64,000 nt of DNA from Oryzias latipes. Lineage: Eukaryota; Chordata; Actinopteri; Beloniformes; Adrianichthyidae. Positions 19,336 to 30,896 of the stretch are shown here, piece by piece; the stretch's first letter is position 1, and each line of letters starts with the position of its first letter. The notes below the pieces were generated by a model that searched no databases, had not been told where the DNA came from, and was given only the letters and a program-made list of their open reading frames with translations. The DNA lies in contig NC_019867.2 in assembly GCF_002234675.1 (NCBI RefSeq), positions 31,438,614 to 31,502,613 of the forward strand. Reading direction: 5' to 3'. Made by a program: the position numbers and the translations under genes.

Positions 19336-19897
19336 CCGGACAAAACAGTCACAAACAACTTAGCTAGTCATGGGTTTGTACCGGTTGGGAGGAAACATAG
19401 TGCTAAACGCAAAAACTTAGAGCACCCGAGACTCCACGTTAGTAATAGGTTCTCCCCCCTCGGCGACACACCCGCTGAACACTCAACTCTGGTTATTGGC
19501 TCTTCTGAAGTTAGAAACGTGGAGCTCCCAGCGGCTACAGTCAGGTGTTATCCGGGGGCCAGAGTTGGTGACATCGAGGGGAACCTTAGGATGTTAGCTC
19601 AGAATAAGTCCAGGTTCCGGACAAAACAGTCACAAACAACTTAGCTAGTCATGGGTTTGTACCGGTTGGGAGGAAACATAGTGCTAAACGCAAAAACTTA
19701 GAGCACCCGAGACTCCACGTTAGTAATAGGTTCTCCCCCCTCGGCGACACACCCGCTGAACACTCAACTCTGGTTATTGGCTCTTCTGAAGTTAGAAACG
19801 TGGAGCTCCCAGCGGCTACAGTCAGGTGTTATCCGGGGGCCAGAGTTGGTGACATCGAGGGGAACCTTAGGATGTTAGCTCAGAATAAGTCCAGGTT
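19336..19897 (+). repeat. 281-bp tandem duplication across the L2 junction
   Basis: Two head-to-tail 281-bp copies (19336-19616, 19617-19897). Each copy contains the last ~23 bp of unit-2 flank (CCGGACAAAACAGTCACAAA...) and the first ~258 bp of the L2 element. Because host DNA is inside the duplicated block, it formed after the L2 had inserted. The breakpoint shows 3-bp CCG microhomology. Confidence 0.9.
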
Positions 19898-20239
19898 CCG
19901 TCGAGTCGTGATTCACGCAGGCGGTAATGATGCCCGACGGAGACAGTCAGAGGTGGTTAAGTTAAACGTAACTTCGGTGTGTAAACTGGCTAAGACGATG
20001 TCCGACACTGTAATTTTCTCTGGTCCCCTGCCATCAGTGATGAAATGTACAGCCGCTTTTCATCATTTAACCGCTGGCTTTCTAGATGGTGCCCAGAAAA
20101 CGGCGTTGGTTTTGTGGATAACTGGAGCGCGTTTTGGGGGAAGCCCGGTCTCATGCGGAAAGACGGCGTCCATCCCACCCGGGACGGTGCCGCTCTTCTT
20201 TCTAGAAACATTTCTGCTAGCCTTAGTCTGTTAACCTGA
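19800..20239 (+). pseudogene. L2 ORF1 esterase (SGNH-type) relic
   Basis: The plus strand encodes [16 protein letters not shown] and [13 protein letters not shown], then after a frame change near 20060 [13 protein letters not shown] and [18 protein letters not shown]. The D-G-V-H-P-T box is the usual C-terminal Asp/His region of the SGNH esterases found in ORF1 of L2/CR1 LINEs. The frameshift and the missing N-terminal part make it non-functional. Confidence 0.75.
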
Positions 20240-20454
20240 CAATCCAGAGACGAGACCCGGGCGCAGAGCAGCAGTGGAAAACGCTCCTCTGGCACCGGCA
20301 CTGGCACCGGCACTAACCCTTAGGGTTAGTGCCGGTGCAAAACCCATGCAGGGAAAGTCAAGCAGGTCATAGCTTTAGCTTATGTGCTGAAAGACAAATG
20401 AAAGGAGCGAGTCTTAGAAACCTTAAAGTGACAGACAGCAGTTCTCACAAGCAG

Positions 20455-23400
20455 AATTATGATGTCATTAAATGCGGTTTATTAAACATTCGATCCATTT
20501 CCTCCAAGTCCCTCTTAGTCAATGAGTTAATCATTGATAACAACCTCAGTCTTTTAGCCTTAACAGAAACCTGGCTCCAACAGGATGACTATGTTAGATT
20601 GAATGAAGCAACCCCCCCCCCACTTATGCTAACTATCAGAAATCCAGGATTTCAGGGAAAGGAGGTGGTTTGGCAGTAATATCAAAGTCTAGCTTACTTC
20701 TCAGCCCTAAAGTTAAAAATGCTTATAATTCATTTGAAAGCATCATATTGTCTTTAAGTCACCCAAACAGGAAAACTCGAAAACCTGTTTTACTCATAAT
20801 TATTTATCGCCCCCCCCCCCGGCCCATTCAGAATTTTTAACTGAGTTTTCCGACTTCCTATCGACTATTGTCTTAGATTCTGATCAAACTATAATAATAG
20901 GGGATTTTAATATTCATGTTGATGAACCCAGTGACTGTCTAGGAAATGCTTTTGCAGCTTTATTAGATGATGTTGGTTTCACCCAAAGTGTGAATGAACC
21001 CACTCACTGTCATAAGCACACCCTGGACCTTGTTCTAACCCATGGTATAGAGATCAGCCAGCTGAGTGTCCTTCCTCTTAACCCCATCATTTCTGATCAC
21101 TTTCTGATTACCTTCCAGCTTACACTGGAACATCCTTCTGCACCAGTGAATCAGAAACAGCTTAGAAGAACCTTAACTGACCGTTCTGTGTCTGAGTTTA
21201 AACACACAGTTCAGCCAGTACTTAGTGATATTCTGAGAAAATACTCTGAGTCCAGCTCCCATAGTATCAGTCCTAGTATAAATGACCACTTTGTTAATGA
21301 TGCCTTACAAGCCCTCAGGAGTACACTCGATGCTGTTGCCCCCTTTGAAACCTAAGTTCGTCAGACAAAACCGAGTAGCACCGTGGTTTAACGCTGAAAC
21401 TTATTCTCTTAAACAAGAAACCCGTAAGTTGGAAAGAGAATGGCGCCGCTCCGGTTCAGAGCAGTCTCTGGATATCTGGAAACATAGCCTATTAAATTAT
21501 AAAAAAGCTCTGCGTAGAGCTAGAAGCCAGTACTATTCAACCTTAATATCAGAGAATGGAAACAATCCAAGATTTCTTTTTAGCACCATTGCTAAATTAA
21601 CTCGCAGTCAGAGCTCAGTAGAACCACATGTTCCTGTTTCTCTCAGCTCTGTTGATTTTCTTACATTTTTCGACAGTAAAATCTCAAATATTAGACATAA
21701 GTTAAATCAAGTTATTCCTACTATCAGCCCAGAACAGGCTGAAGCGGTAGAAATGGAGGCATCCATAGAAACCTCTGTAACATTAGACTGCTTCACTGCT
21801 GTGGATCAAGTGGAAATAGCATCAATTATTACGTCCTCCAAATCCTCAACGTGTCTGTTAGACCCAATTCCCACTAGACTTTTTAAAGAAACTTTTCCCC
21901 CTAATTAATGATCCCATATTAACAATGATAAATGCCTCTCTGGAAACGGGTTATGTGTCACAGTCTTTTAAATATGCAGTTGTTAAACCTCTTCTGAAAA
22001 AGCCCAGTTTGGATCCTAGCATCTTGGCCAACTATAGACCAATATCAAACCTGCCCTTTATTTCTAAAATCCTAGAAAGAGTTGTAGTTAAGCAGCTTTA
22101 CTGCCACCTACAGGACAACAGCCACTTTGAAGACTTTCAGTCAGGGTTTAGACCCCACCACAGTACGGAAACTGCACTAGTTAGAGTCTCTAATGACTTG
22201 TTATTGGCCTCAGAAAAGGGACTACTTTCTATTCTGGTCCTGTTGGACCTCAGTGCAGCCTTTGACACTATCGACCACGGTATTTTACTCCATAGATTAG
22301 AGCAGGACATAGGAATCAGAGGATCTGCTCTCCAGTGGTTTAAATCTTATCTGTCCGATAGGTATCAGTTCGTTAATGTAAATGGCCATTCCTCTCAGTG
22401 CACTCGAGTCAACTATGGAGTCCCACAGGGCTCAGTCTTGGGACCGATCCTGTTTACGCTTTATATGCTACCCCTAGGAAACATAATCAGGAAACACAGC
22501 ATTAATTTTCATTGTTATGCCGACGATACGCAGTTATATTTATCCATGAAGCCTGACCAGAATGACCAGATAGAGAAACTGAACGCCTGCATCAGTGACA
22601 TCAAGACCTGGATGACAATTAATGACCTCCTCTTGAACCCAGAAAAAACTGAGGTCATTATACTTGGTCCTAAAAACCTCAGAGATACTCTGTCTGCTCA
22701 GATAGTCTCCCTGGATGGCATAAGTATAGCCCCTAATTCCAAAGTTAGAAACCTTGTGTTGTGGTTCTGTTGAGCATGCCTCCTCCTTGGAGCCCAACAC
22801 CTGCTGCTCATCTCTACAATCAGCACCTCCACACCTGCAGGCCATCACAGACTCTATTTATTCCTGAGGAGGATCTCCAGCCAGCGCCAGATTATTGTTC
22901 ACTCTGTGGTAACAAGTCCTTGGCTTTGAACAATCCTTCACACTCAAGAGCAACTAAAATAACTTTTGCATCTCTTTCCAGTCTGCCTGCCTGCCTGCCT
23001 GCTTCCAGTCTGCCTGCCTGCCTTCCAGTCTGCCTGCCTGCCTGCCTATCAGTCTGACTGCCAATTCAAATTAAAAAACCTAACTTCTATCAGTTTGTGT
23101 CTGCACTTGGATTCAGTTATTCATTCCCCTCTCCCAACACCTTGGGGTTTTATTTGACCAGGATTTATCATTTAAGGCTCATATCTCAGGCTTGTACAAC
23201 TGCCTTTTTTCACCTGCGGAATATTGCTAAGATCAGAAATCTACTTTCTAAGAGTGATGCTGAAAAACTCATCCATGCATTTGTTACGTCTAGACTGAAT
23301 TACTGTAACTCCTTGTTAGCAGCGTGTCCTAAGAGTTCCTTAAGAAGTCTCCAGCTTGTTCAGAACGCAGCAGCTAGATTGTTAGCTGGAACTAGCAGAA

Positions 23401-23753
23401 GAGATCACATCACTCCTGTGTTAGTTTCGCTCCATTGGCTCCCAGTTGATTCTAGAATTAAGTTCAAGATCCTCCTGTTAACCTATAAGGCCTTACATGG
23501 AATGGCCCCGTCCTATATTAAGGACCTCATAGTCCCTTACCATCCAATGAGAACACTTCGCTCGCAAAATGCAGGACTGCTTGTGGTTCCTAGAATTAGT
23601 AAAAGTACGGTTGGAGGTAGAGCGTTTAGCCACCAAGCCCCTGTCTTATGGAATAAACTCCCAGCTCATGGAAGAGAGGCCGACTCAGTTTCTACATTCA
23701 AAGTTAGACTGAAAACATTCCTCTGTGGACAGGCTTATTGTCAAACTAGTTAG
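20455..23753 (+). pseudogene. L2 endonuclease-reverse transcriptase, interrupted
   Basis: The endonuclease is seen as [26 protein letters not shown], then GDFNIHVDEP (about 20898) and ISDHFLITF (about 21090). The reverse transcriptase follows with [56 protein letters not shown] and the catalytic [10 protein letters not shown] (about 22514-22543). Frameshifts lie in C runs (about 20613, 20813, 21900) and near 20660. The solo LTR cuts the frame after VRNL at 22756, and it resumes at 23140 with the RDHITPVLVSLHWLPVDS segment, ending at 23753. It cannot make an active protein as it stands. Confidence 0.85.
22757..23139. mobile_element. Solo LTR with 5-bp TSD
   Basis: A 383-bp insertion that begins TGTTG and ends CAACA and is flanked by the perfect 5-bp duplication CCTTG (22752-22756, 23140-23144). 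TG...CA ends with a 5-bp duplication are the signature of an LTR retrotransposon reduced to one LTR by recombination. It splits the L2 reverse transcriptase and carries an internal CTGC-rich simple repeat (22980-23050). The strand was not determined. Confidence 0.8.
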
Positions 23754-24519
23754 TATTCAGAGATTATTTAACTTAATGTTAATTTGTTTAAATTAAACTT
23801 AATAATAACTATTTCTTTTAAAAGGCTGCTAGAAGTTGAAGGTGGGGTAACTATGGTGCTCTGGGGTTCTGTCCTCTTTCCTTTTTTTACTTCTACCCTT
23901 CCTCTCCTCTATTCTTGATCATAATTTATCATTTAGTTCTCCATGCCTCTGTTTGGTGCAGTGCGATTCATGTATTGTCCCTCTTTTCCTCTCCCCTCCT
24001 GGGGAGTGGGAGTGCTTCCAGACTCCAGTTGTTTCATCCGTGCTCCTGTTCCTGACCGTTTACCTCGCCTCTGCTCCTGCTCCTACACCTGGCTGTGGTT
24101 CCTGTCTCCGGCTCGATTCGCGCCTTTGACTGTCCCCCCAACCACGGCTGGATGAAGCTCGTCTGCTGGACTTTTATATATGTAGTTGTAGATTTAGATA
24201 AGTTAATTCTTCTCTAAGAGTTCTGGTAAATCGCCTGTCCGTCCTGGGGGAGGATCCCTCCTTCATGTGGGCACCCCTGAGGTTTCTTCGTTTTTTCCGG
24301 AATCCGGTTTTTTTGGGAGTTTTTCCTTACCGCGAAGGGGGGTCTAAGGGCAGGGATGCCAGTATAGCTTAGTCAGTTTGTTAGTTCATTTTAGTATTTT
24401 TCTATTGAACTCTTTGTATTCGTGATCCTTTTGATTTCATGTTTTACTTCGAAGCCCATCGAGACGACTGTTGTTGTGATTTTGGGCTATACAAATAAAA
24501 TTGAATTGAATTGAATTGA

Positions 24520-25520
24520 AAAATATGTGGGAATAACATCAGCCTTTATTTTGTCGGGACACGACTGTAAACACAAATCGACGTGGTCGTTTTTACGGTT
24601 TTGTAAGGAAACCGTAAAAGCTGGAAAGTTGGAAACATCTTCTCCTGCTGCTCTTATAGAGCTGCGGGGCCGATGGCAGTCTGAAGGCTCCCACAAGTAA
24701 CAACGCATCCGCCCCTCATACACAAAACGTACAGTATTAAGTCCGATTGCTCGGCACAGACACGATTTGCTCCGTCCACCGGCGCAATGGGGACGAAGCG
24801 CTCCTCCTTGAAGCCGCCCTGGCCAGAGGTGTCGGAGTAGATAGGAAAGGGAGACAAGGAGCGCGCGGGGCGGGAGCGGAGCGCAGAGGCTTCTGACGCA
24901 CGCCCCGCACTGAGGCGCGCGTATCGCTTTTCAGTCGCCGCTGCTTTATTTTACCGGTGTGTTTTTTAACCAGTCCTGTTACTCCCATAACGCTGCCGCG
25001 ACACAAGCGGAAGGAGAGCTTTACCCCTTCACCCCTCCATGCACTGCTGCTACTTGCTCATTCTTAAACACGTACAACAGTATGGCGAGCCGGGCGTTGG
25101 CCCCGCCTTTAGCCCCTAAGACTCATGGGAAATGGGGAATCGCGGATGTAAATTTCCTCATCATAACTGAGGGATGTAATGTTGATTATATGGTTACTGT
25201 TTGTAATTTTATGTATGATACCTAGATTGTCAATAAGTAAAAAAAAAAGAAAAAAGAATGAAATAAAAACACCATAACTGAGGAACTTGTGAACAGAATA
25301 GAGGTCCATGCTGTTTGACAGATGTTGATACACTCAAATACATGAGCCAGAGGCAAAGCTGACTCCACCCACAGTGTGTTAATGAATTGCACTCACTCTG
25401 GGATGCTGGCTGCGAACTGTCAGGGTGACAATATCGCCTAACACATGCGCGGCCTGTACTCTGATGCGGCTTGTGTATGTATAAAAGCAGTTAAACACGT
25501 GAAAATGCGTGGAATTTACG
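24520..25520. other. Unique ~1-kb segment between two L2 tails
   Basis: This segment is not L2 and is absent from units 1 and 3. It contains a GC- and CpG-rich stretch (about 24840-25110) and, near its end, a TATA-like TGTATAAAAGC at about 25478. No protein is recognised. It is best explained as flanking DNA carried along with the L2 (see findings). Confidence 0.55.
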
Positions 25521-25864
25521 GTATGTAGTTGTAGATTTAGATAAGTTAATTCTTCTCTTTGAGTTCTGGTAAATCGCCTGTCCGTCCTGGGGGAGGATCC
25601 CTCCTTCATGGGGGCACCCCTGAGGTTTCTTCGTTTTTCCGGAATCCGGTTTTTTGGGAGTTTTTCCTTACCGCGAAGGGGGGTCTAAGGGCAGGTATGC
25701 CAGGATAGCTTAGTCAGTTTGTTAGTTCATTTTAGTATTTTCCTATTGAACTCTTTGTATTCACGATCCTTTTGAGTTCATGTTTCACTTCGAAACCCAT
25801 CGAGACGACTGTTGTTGTGATTTTGGGCTATACAAATAAAATTGAATTGAATTGAATTGAATTG
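25521..25864 (+). mobile_element. Second L2 3' end
   Basis: Nearly identical to 24176-24519, the last ~344 bp of the L2 at 19359-24519. It includes the GGGGGAGGATCCCTCCTTCA region and the TTGAA-repeat tail. It ends directly at the target-site duplication AAACAA, which makes it the true 3' terminus of the composite insertion. Confidence 0.9.
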
Positions 25865-26499
25865 AAACAAAATGGCCGTTGACCCCTACTGCTTTACAAC
25901 ATCAACAAAATATCCTGATGAAAGTTACACAACCTTTGAGAATGGTTCACACAAAAGCTCACCAAAAACTCATGACCTGAGGGTGTGCACGTGCCACTAA
26001 CTTTACCACTGAGCTTTCTGTCTAGCTCCCTTGAGCGTACGCCATTAGTTATATATATTGTTATTACCGACATGAGGAGGATTGAAGGCTTGGTTTGCCG
26101 ACTGCAGAGTTTCAACATGATGAACGGAGCAGAGATGTCGCATCATGGAGGATGTACTGTCATTAAATGCCAATTCATGTTTGCAAATCAAACATTGCAC
26201 CTAAAAAAGAAATGGAAAGATTAAAAATGATTCCTTTAAACTGACAGACATACCTATAAAACTGACATAATCAGCAATGGCTACTAATAAAATAGCGTTA
26301 ATAGTGTATTACCTTATTAGGAGAAATCAAGTTGAAATGATCCCAAGCTACAGAAAGTTTTTTACCGGGTGCCATGACGTAGATTTCATATTGCGTACCT
26401 GAATGTGAATTTTTGTAAAATGGCATAATGTGCAATAAAGTTTATTTAAAAAAAAAAATGACAAAACAAACAAAAAAAAAACATTCTGCTTTGACAATA

Positions 26500-26633
26500 T
26501 GTGATGATGTCATATTATGTCACATGATCTCATTTGACACAGATGAGGTCACATATCATACGTGACACCGATGAGGTCACATGTCACACACATGACTCAG
26601 ATGATGTCACATGTCATCATTTGTCACATGAAC
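26500..26633 (+). promoter_or_regulatory. Upstream bZIP-site cluster, unit 3
   Basis: TGATGTCA sites, AGGTCA blocks and a TGACTCA site precede the gene as in units 1 and 2, but the 31-bp tandem duplication differs: one block carries ACGTGACACCGATGAGGTCA instead. The spacing to the short upstream ATG is kept. Confidence 0.4.
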
Positions 26634-26721
26634 GAAAAACGGAAAAATGTCCTAAATATAGGCAATTTGTTCAATTCCATACATAGGGTTTTTGAGAACA
26701 AGAAGGTTGGAAAGAAAGACA

Positions 26722-28389
26722 ATGGAGACAGGACATTTTCTGAGAGACATGATTGGTCCGGAGCTAATGGTTGAGAAACTGACTCATTATCTCAACCAAA
26801 TGACAACGGATCAATTGTGTCAAATTATTGCGGGTACTCCCAACAAGGCCACAAAAGAGCATGTTGGAGGCTTTGGGGAAGAGGTGATTACATTAACCTT
26901 GGATGCCATGGTCAAGACAATGTTAGAAAACGTCTGTGACGCCGTGGCAAATAACTTGGCCAAAGAAATTAAGAGCCACCAGAACACAATGGGTCTTGGT
27001 AAAAAAGCTGCGGATTGTTTTAAAGAAAATTCAATTATCTACAGAACTGCCAGTACCATTAAAAAGTGTTTGGAGAAACCCGCACATGTCCAACACAGTG
27101 AGAAAACTCAAAAACTCCGTCCAACAAGTGATGCGTCTTCTCAAACACTCCGTCCAAGGAGCGATGGGTCTATTAAAAAACTCCGTCAAATGAGTGATGA
27201 GCCTCCTCAAGAAATCCGTCAAATGAGGGATGCGTCTTCTCAAACACTCTGTCCAAGAAGCGATGAGTCTACTCAAGAACTCAAACAAACAGAAAATGTA
27301 GACGAACAAACCGAAATTTCGATGAGTAAAATAAAAGTCCATACAGAAAATACAATGGTCAAGATCAAGGACAGGCAAACTCAGACCCAAACCAAGGAAC
27401 CTCAAAAAGTCAGTGTGGCAGTCCAACACAGAGTCCAATCACAGGATGGACGGACTCAAACATGCGTGTACACACAAAACAATATGACCCAAACCAAGGA
27501 ACCTCAAAAAGTCAGTGTGGCAGTCCAACACAGAGTCCAATCACAGGATGGACGGACTCAAACATGCGTGTACACACAAAACAAAATGACCCAAACCAAG
27601 GAACCTCAAAAAGTCAGTGTGGCAGTCCAACAAAGAGTACAAACACAGGACGGACGGACTCAAACATGCGTGTACACACAAAACAAAATGGCTCAAACAC
27701 ATGAGGTCAAGACAGAAGTGGAAAAACCACTAGGGCTATGGGGAAAGACATTACTCAGGCTCACAAAGCCTAAGGAGCATCTTAAATGTTTCACAAAGGA
27801 TGGAGACGAGATTTCCCAAGTGAAGCAAGAAAAAGTCAGCAACGATGCTCCAGATGGGGATCTGACAGCAGCTGACAGTGGTGCACCTGCTAGAGGAACA
27901 CTGTCTGCCACTGCAGTATCTGCTACCACGGAGACCAAGGGCAACTTTCACAAAGAGATGAATAAAGTTACTCTTCCAGAAGGATCAGAGTCTGAGAAAG
28001 TTCCCAAAGACCAAAATGACCAAATACAAATAGTCATTCTAGTGTCTATTAGAACATTGGTTAAGCTGACAGCCTCAAAATCCAGCCGACGCATCAGTGA
28101 ACTTGACATCCATGAGATCACTCAGCGACTTAGTGACACGTTTTGGGACACAGTTAAGGCAGAAGAGATTCTGATGAGCACAAAGGATATTTTGACAAAA
28201 CTTCCTGAGCTTGTTTACAAAGATCTTAAGAAAAGATGGCTGAGTCCAGATATTGTGTCTCTTTTGACATGTTTGGGCAAACAAGCAAGCGACAGAACCA
28301 TTGTGTTAGTTTTGAAGAATTATCTGGTGAAAGAGAGTCGTCCCAAAAAGGGCTTCTTTTGGTTTTTTAAGAGGCAGGAAAAGGCATAA
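26722..28389 (+). CDS. Unrecognised repeat protein, tandem copy 3 (555 aa)
   Basis: Diverged paralogue of the genes at 9157 and 15068, with the same ATG and the same N-terminal region (MIGPELMVEKL, GFGEEVITLTLDAMV). The eleven-residue array is reduced to about five degenerate units (such as LRPTSDASSQT, LRQMSDEPPQE). Instead, a 34-residue unit beginning TQTKEPQKVSVAVQ occurs three times. The C-terminal region is kept (IHEITQRLSDTFWDTVKAEE, PELVYKDLKKRWLS) and ends in a basic tail with KGFFWFFKRQEKA. An insertion before the C-terminal region (TETKGNFHKEMNKV) is absent from copies 1 and 2. The intact frame despite this divergence suggests selection on the protein. An 11-bp deletion and a 1-bp insertion lie just upstream of the start, outside the coding frame. 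Confidence 0.7.
   Translation: METGHFLRDMIGPELMVEKLTHYLNQMTTDQLCQIIAGTPNKATKEHVGGFGEEVITLTLDAMVKTMLENVCDAVANNLAKEIKSHQNTMGLGKKAADCFKENSIIYRTASTIKKCLEKPAHVQHSEKTQKLRPTSDASSQTLRPRSDGSIKKLRQMSDEPPQEIRQMRDASSQTLCPRSDESTQELKQTENVDEQTEISMSKIKVHTENTMVKIKDRQTQTQTKEPQKVSVAVQHRVQSQDGRTQTCVYTQNNMTQTKEPQKVSVAVQHRVQSQDGRTQTCVYTQNKMTQTKEPQKVSVAVQQRVQTQDGRTQTCVYTQNKMAQTHEVKTEVEKPLGLWGKTLLRLTKPKEHLKCFTKDGDEISQVKQEKVSNDAPDGDLTAADSGAPARGTLSATAVSATTETKGNFHKEMNKVTLPEGSESEKVPKDQNDQIQIVILVSIRTLVKLTASKSSRRISELDIHEITQRLSDTFWDTVKAEEILMSTKDILTKLPELVYKDLKKRWLSPDIVSLLTCLGKQASDRTIVLVLKNYLVKESRPKKGFFWFFKRQEKA
27385..27690 (+). repeat. 102-bp coding repeat, 3 copies (gene 3)
   Basis: Three direct in-frame copies start at 27385, 27487 and 27589. 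Each encodes 34 residues that run from TQTKEPQKV through DGRTQTCVYTQN. Genes 1 and 2 have one equivalent unit. The first two copies are almost identical, so the last expansion step is recent. Confidence 0.95.
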
Positions 28390-28686
28390 AAAGTACGATT
28401 AGTTTATTTTATAGTAGGACAAACATTATTCAATAGTTTTAGGGGGAGAAAATAGACTCAGTAGGACAAACATTAGTCAATAATTTAAGGGGAAAAGGGA
28501 TTTATTTCAGTGTAGGACAATTAATATTCATTAGTTTAAGAGGAAAACTAACACAACATCATGACCATGTCTACATGCCTAAATGCATAAAAGTTGCTGC
28601 CTTGTGATTGGCTAATTAGAAGTTTGTGTTAACAAGCAGTTGGACAACATGCTTCATAGGTTGATTTGTGACTCATAAAAGGGTAA

Positions 28687-28811
<125 letters not shown>

Positions 28812-29446
28812 AAGCCTGGAACAATAAAGGTTAATTCAAGCCGCAAGCGGCGTTGTAAGGCCGGCAGGCGCTACCCGCCCCCTGCCGCCCCAAAGCTAAT
28901 GTGGCTAAAAGTGCTAGCATTGCTCACTCAGAAAAACAATTTGCTTACGTTTATCATATTGGTAAGAGCTACATGTCATAAGTTGATAGAAAATTCATTT
29001 TTCTATCAATACAGCGAGCAATACCGTAAAAAAATGAACGGGCCGAAAATCCATTAAAATCTATAAAATCAACTTTTCTGTTGATTTTATCTCCATAGCA
29101 ACCTTTTTATTTTCTGGTCACCTGGGATAACGAACAAATCAACATCAGTTTTGGACAAATTGGAAAAAGTAAACTTTTGGATGTCCTTAACAACTGAGTT
29201 TTTTGCTAACCACACCCACATTCCTTATATGTCCATATCCAGTGTTTTTCAATATGTTCAGTTCCACCCATGGATGCATGCATTCAAGATTCACAGTACT
29301 CCATTAAAAAACATAAGAGTTATAACAGTATGCCACTTTTGCGAGCTTGCCACGCGCTCACCGTTAAAATCTACAACTTCTATTTGCAAACGAGACAATC
29401 AATGAAAATGTGTAAATTTTGGAACTGGAGCTTATTTGGTACAAGA

Positions 29447-30216
29447 TAGGGTTCCACGATAATATCGGACACCAATAAATATTGGCCGATAATGAACAGT
29501 ATGACGTCATGCCTTTAATTCCAATAATAAAAAAATTTGCAGATAAAATGGACCGATAAGTAAAAGCTTAAACTGTCGTCGCTTCCTCTCTCAACACTCT
29601 GTATTTGGTTATGCCAGCAAGGTGTCTGCTCACCCCGCCCATCCTGCAAGGTCTGTCGCATGGAAGTGACATCATCTCTCAGCGCCTGCGCTAGAGAGCT
29701 CTGTCTGCAACATGTCAGCTCAGCACTAAGCGGGTCAAAGACCAACGACTCACTCGCTGTTTGCAAAATGTCTTCGAACGAAGTGTCACAAAGAGGGAAG
29801 AAAGGTCAAGCTGTAACACCACAAATCTCACAAGCTATTTAAAAATTCACCACCGCAATGTTTGGAAAGAATACGGAGCTGCCGTCATTGCTAGCTCATT
29901 GCTAGCGCTCATTCTGAAAAAATAAATAGAAACTGTAGGGCCTGCATGTAAATAGCTGTCAGCATCCCGCACTAGCCAGCAGACTGAAAAGGCTAATAAA
30001 GAGTTTGTACAATCTGCTGTTCAATTTATTGCAGGTAAAATTAGTTCTGCAAATTTGTTGAATACATGAGAGCTGTTTGCTGTTATTTTGTACTTAATAA
30101 TATTTTTTTCTCAAGTATTTGAAAAAATATCGGTTGAGTATCGGTATCGACTACAAGAGGCAGGAGAATCTTGAGTATCGGTGTCAGTTGTAAAAAGTCA
30201 TTATCGTGCATCACTA
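29447..30216 (+). mobile_element. hAT element remnant (unit 3)
   Basis: Orthologous to 17854-18829: it starts TAGGGTTCCACGATAATATC and ends with the complement of TAGTGATGCACGATAAT, with a decayed GTACAAGA/GTACTAAA duplication at the flanks. The BED-finger stretch is recognisable at 29745-29840 (SLAVCKMSSNEVSQRGKK) but the second zinc-ligand cysteine is changed and the frame is broken. Confidence 0.8.
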
Positions 30217-30896
30217 GTACTAAAGTGGTTTTGTTTTTTTTAAAACAAGATAGCGGCCTTTTCCCAAGGTCAAAGTTCAACGAGGTGGTTGTAGACTTGT
30301 AGACTTAAGCTAGTGGCAAGTACGTGAAATTTCATTGAAATCGCTCGAAAAAAAGCAATTTTGTCATTTTAAGGAAAAACGCAAAAATCGCGTAATGTGT
30401 CGACGTCCCATAATGATTTCAATACTTTGTTTGGATATCCCCCGACAAGGTTGTATAGGTTTGTTGTGCACCTTATATCTAGGGGTGCGGGGCATAACAT
30501 AAGTAAGAAGGAGATTACCCCAAATACCAAAAAGTACGGCCTCAAAATCACCAAATTTAATAAAGCTGCCAAAACTAATGTCTTTACCAAATAATAGAAG
30601 GGTTTATTGTCCCAAATGTAAAGATGACAAAAGGTAAAAAAATGTAGCATCTAACTTCAGGGTGAACCCAGGCCAAAATAATTAACAAAACATAGCTAAC
30701 TCAGATGTCAAATGCTTCAGAAAAAAACAAAAGAAAAATAAACAACAGAGTCTGACGTGTTTCCCTGAACGTAAACAGGAGAAAACAGTCACAAACAAAA
30801 TGGCCGTTCACCCCTACTGCTTTACAACAACAAAATATCCTGATGAAAGTTACACAAAGTTTGAGAACTGTCTACACAAAAGCTCACCAAAAAGCT

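Larger units (their letters stand above)
19359..24519 (+). mobile_element. L2-clade LINE, near full length, defective
   Basis: A non-LTR retrotransposon on the plus strand ending in a TTGAA-repeat tail (24500-24519). Order: an esterase-like ORF1 region, an apurinic endonuclease, a reverse transcriptase, then a ~760-bp 3' UTR. The insertion as a whole (to 25864) is flanked by AAACAA (19353-19358, 25865-25870). Its 5' end is duplicated, and a solo LTR interrupts the reverse transcriptase at 22757-23139. Confidence 0.9.
14479..26388 (+). repeat. Segmental duplication unit 2
   Basis: Second direct unit, homologous to unit 1 across the upstream region, gene and 3' flank. It is about 11.9 kb long because a 6.5-kb composite L2 insertion (19359-25864) splits its 3' flank. 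Removing this insertion restores the contiguity seen in unit 1: CAGTCACAAACAA joins AAATGGCC. A SINE at 14639-14861 interrupts the upstream region. Confidence 0.85.
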
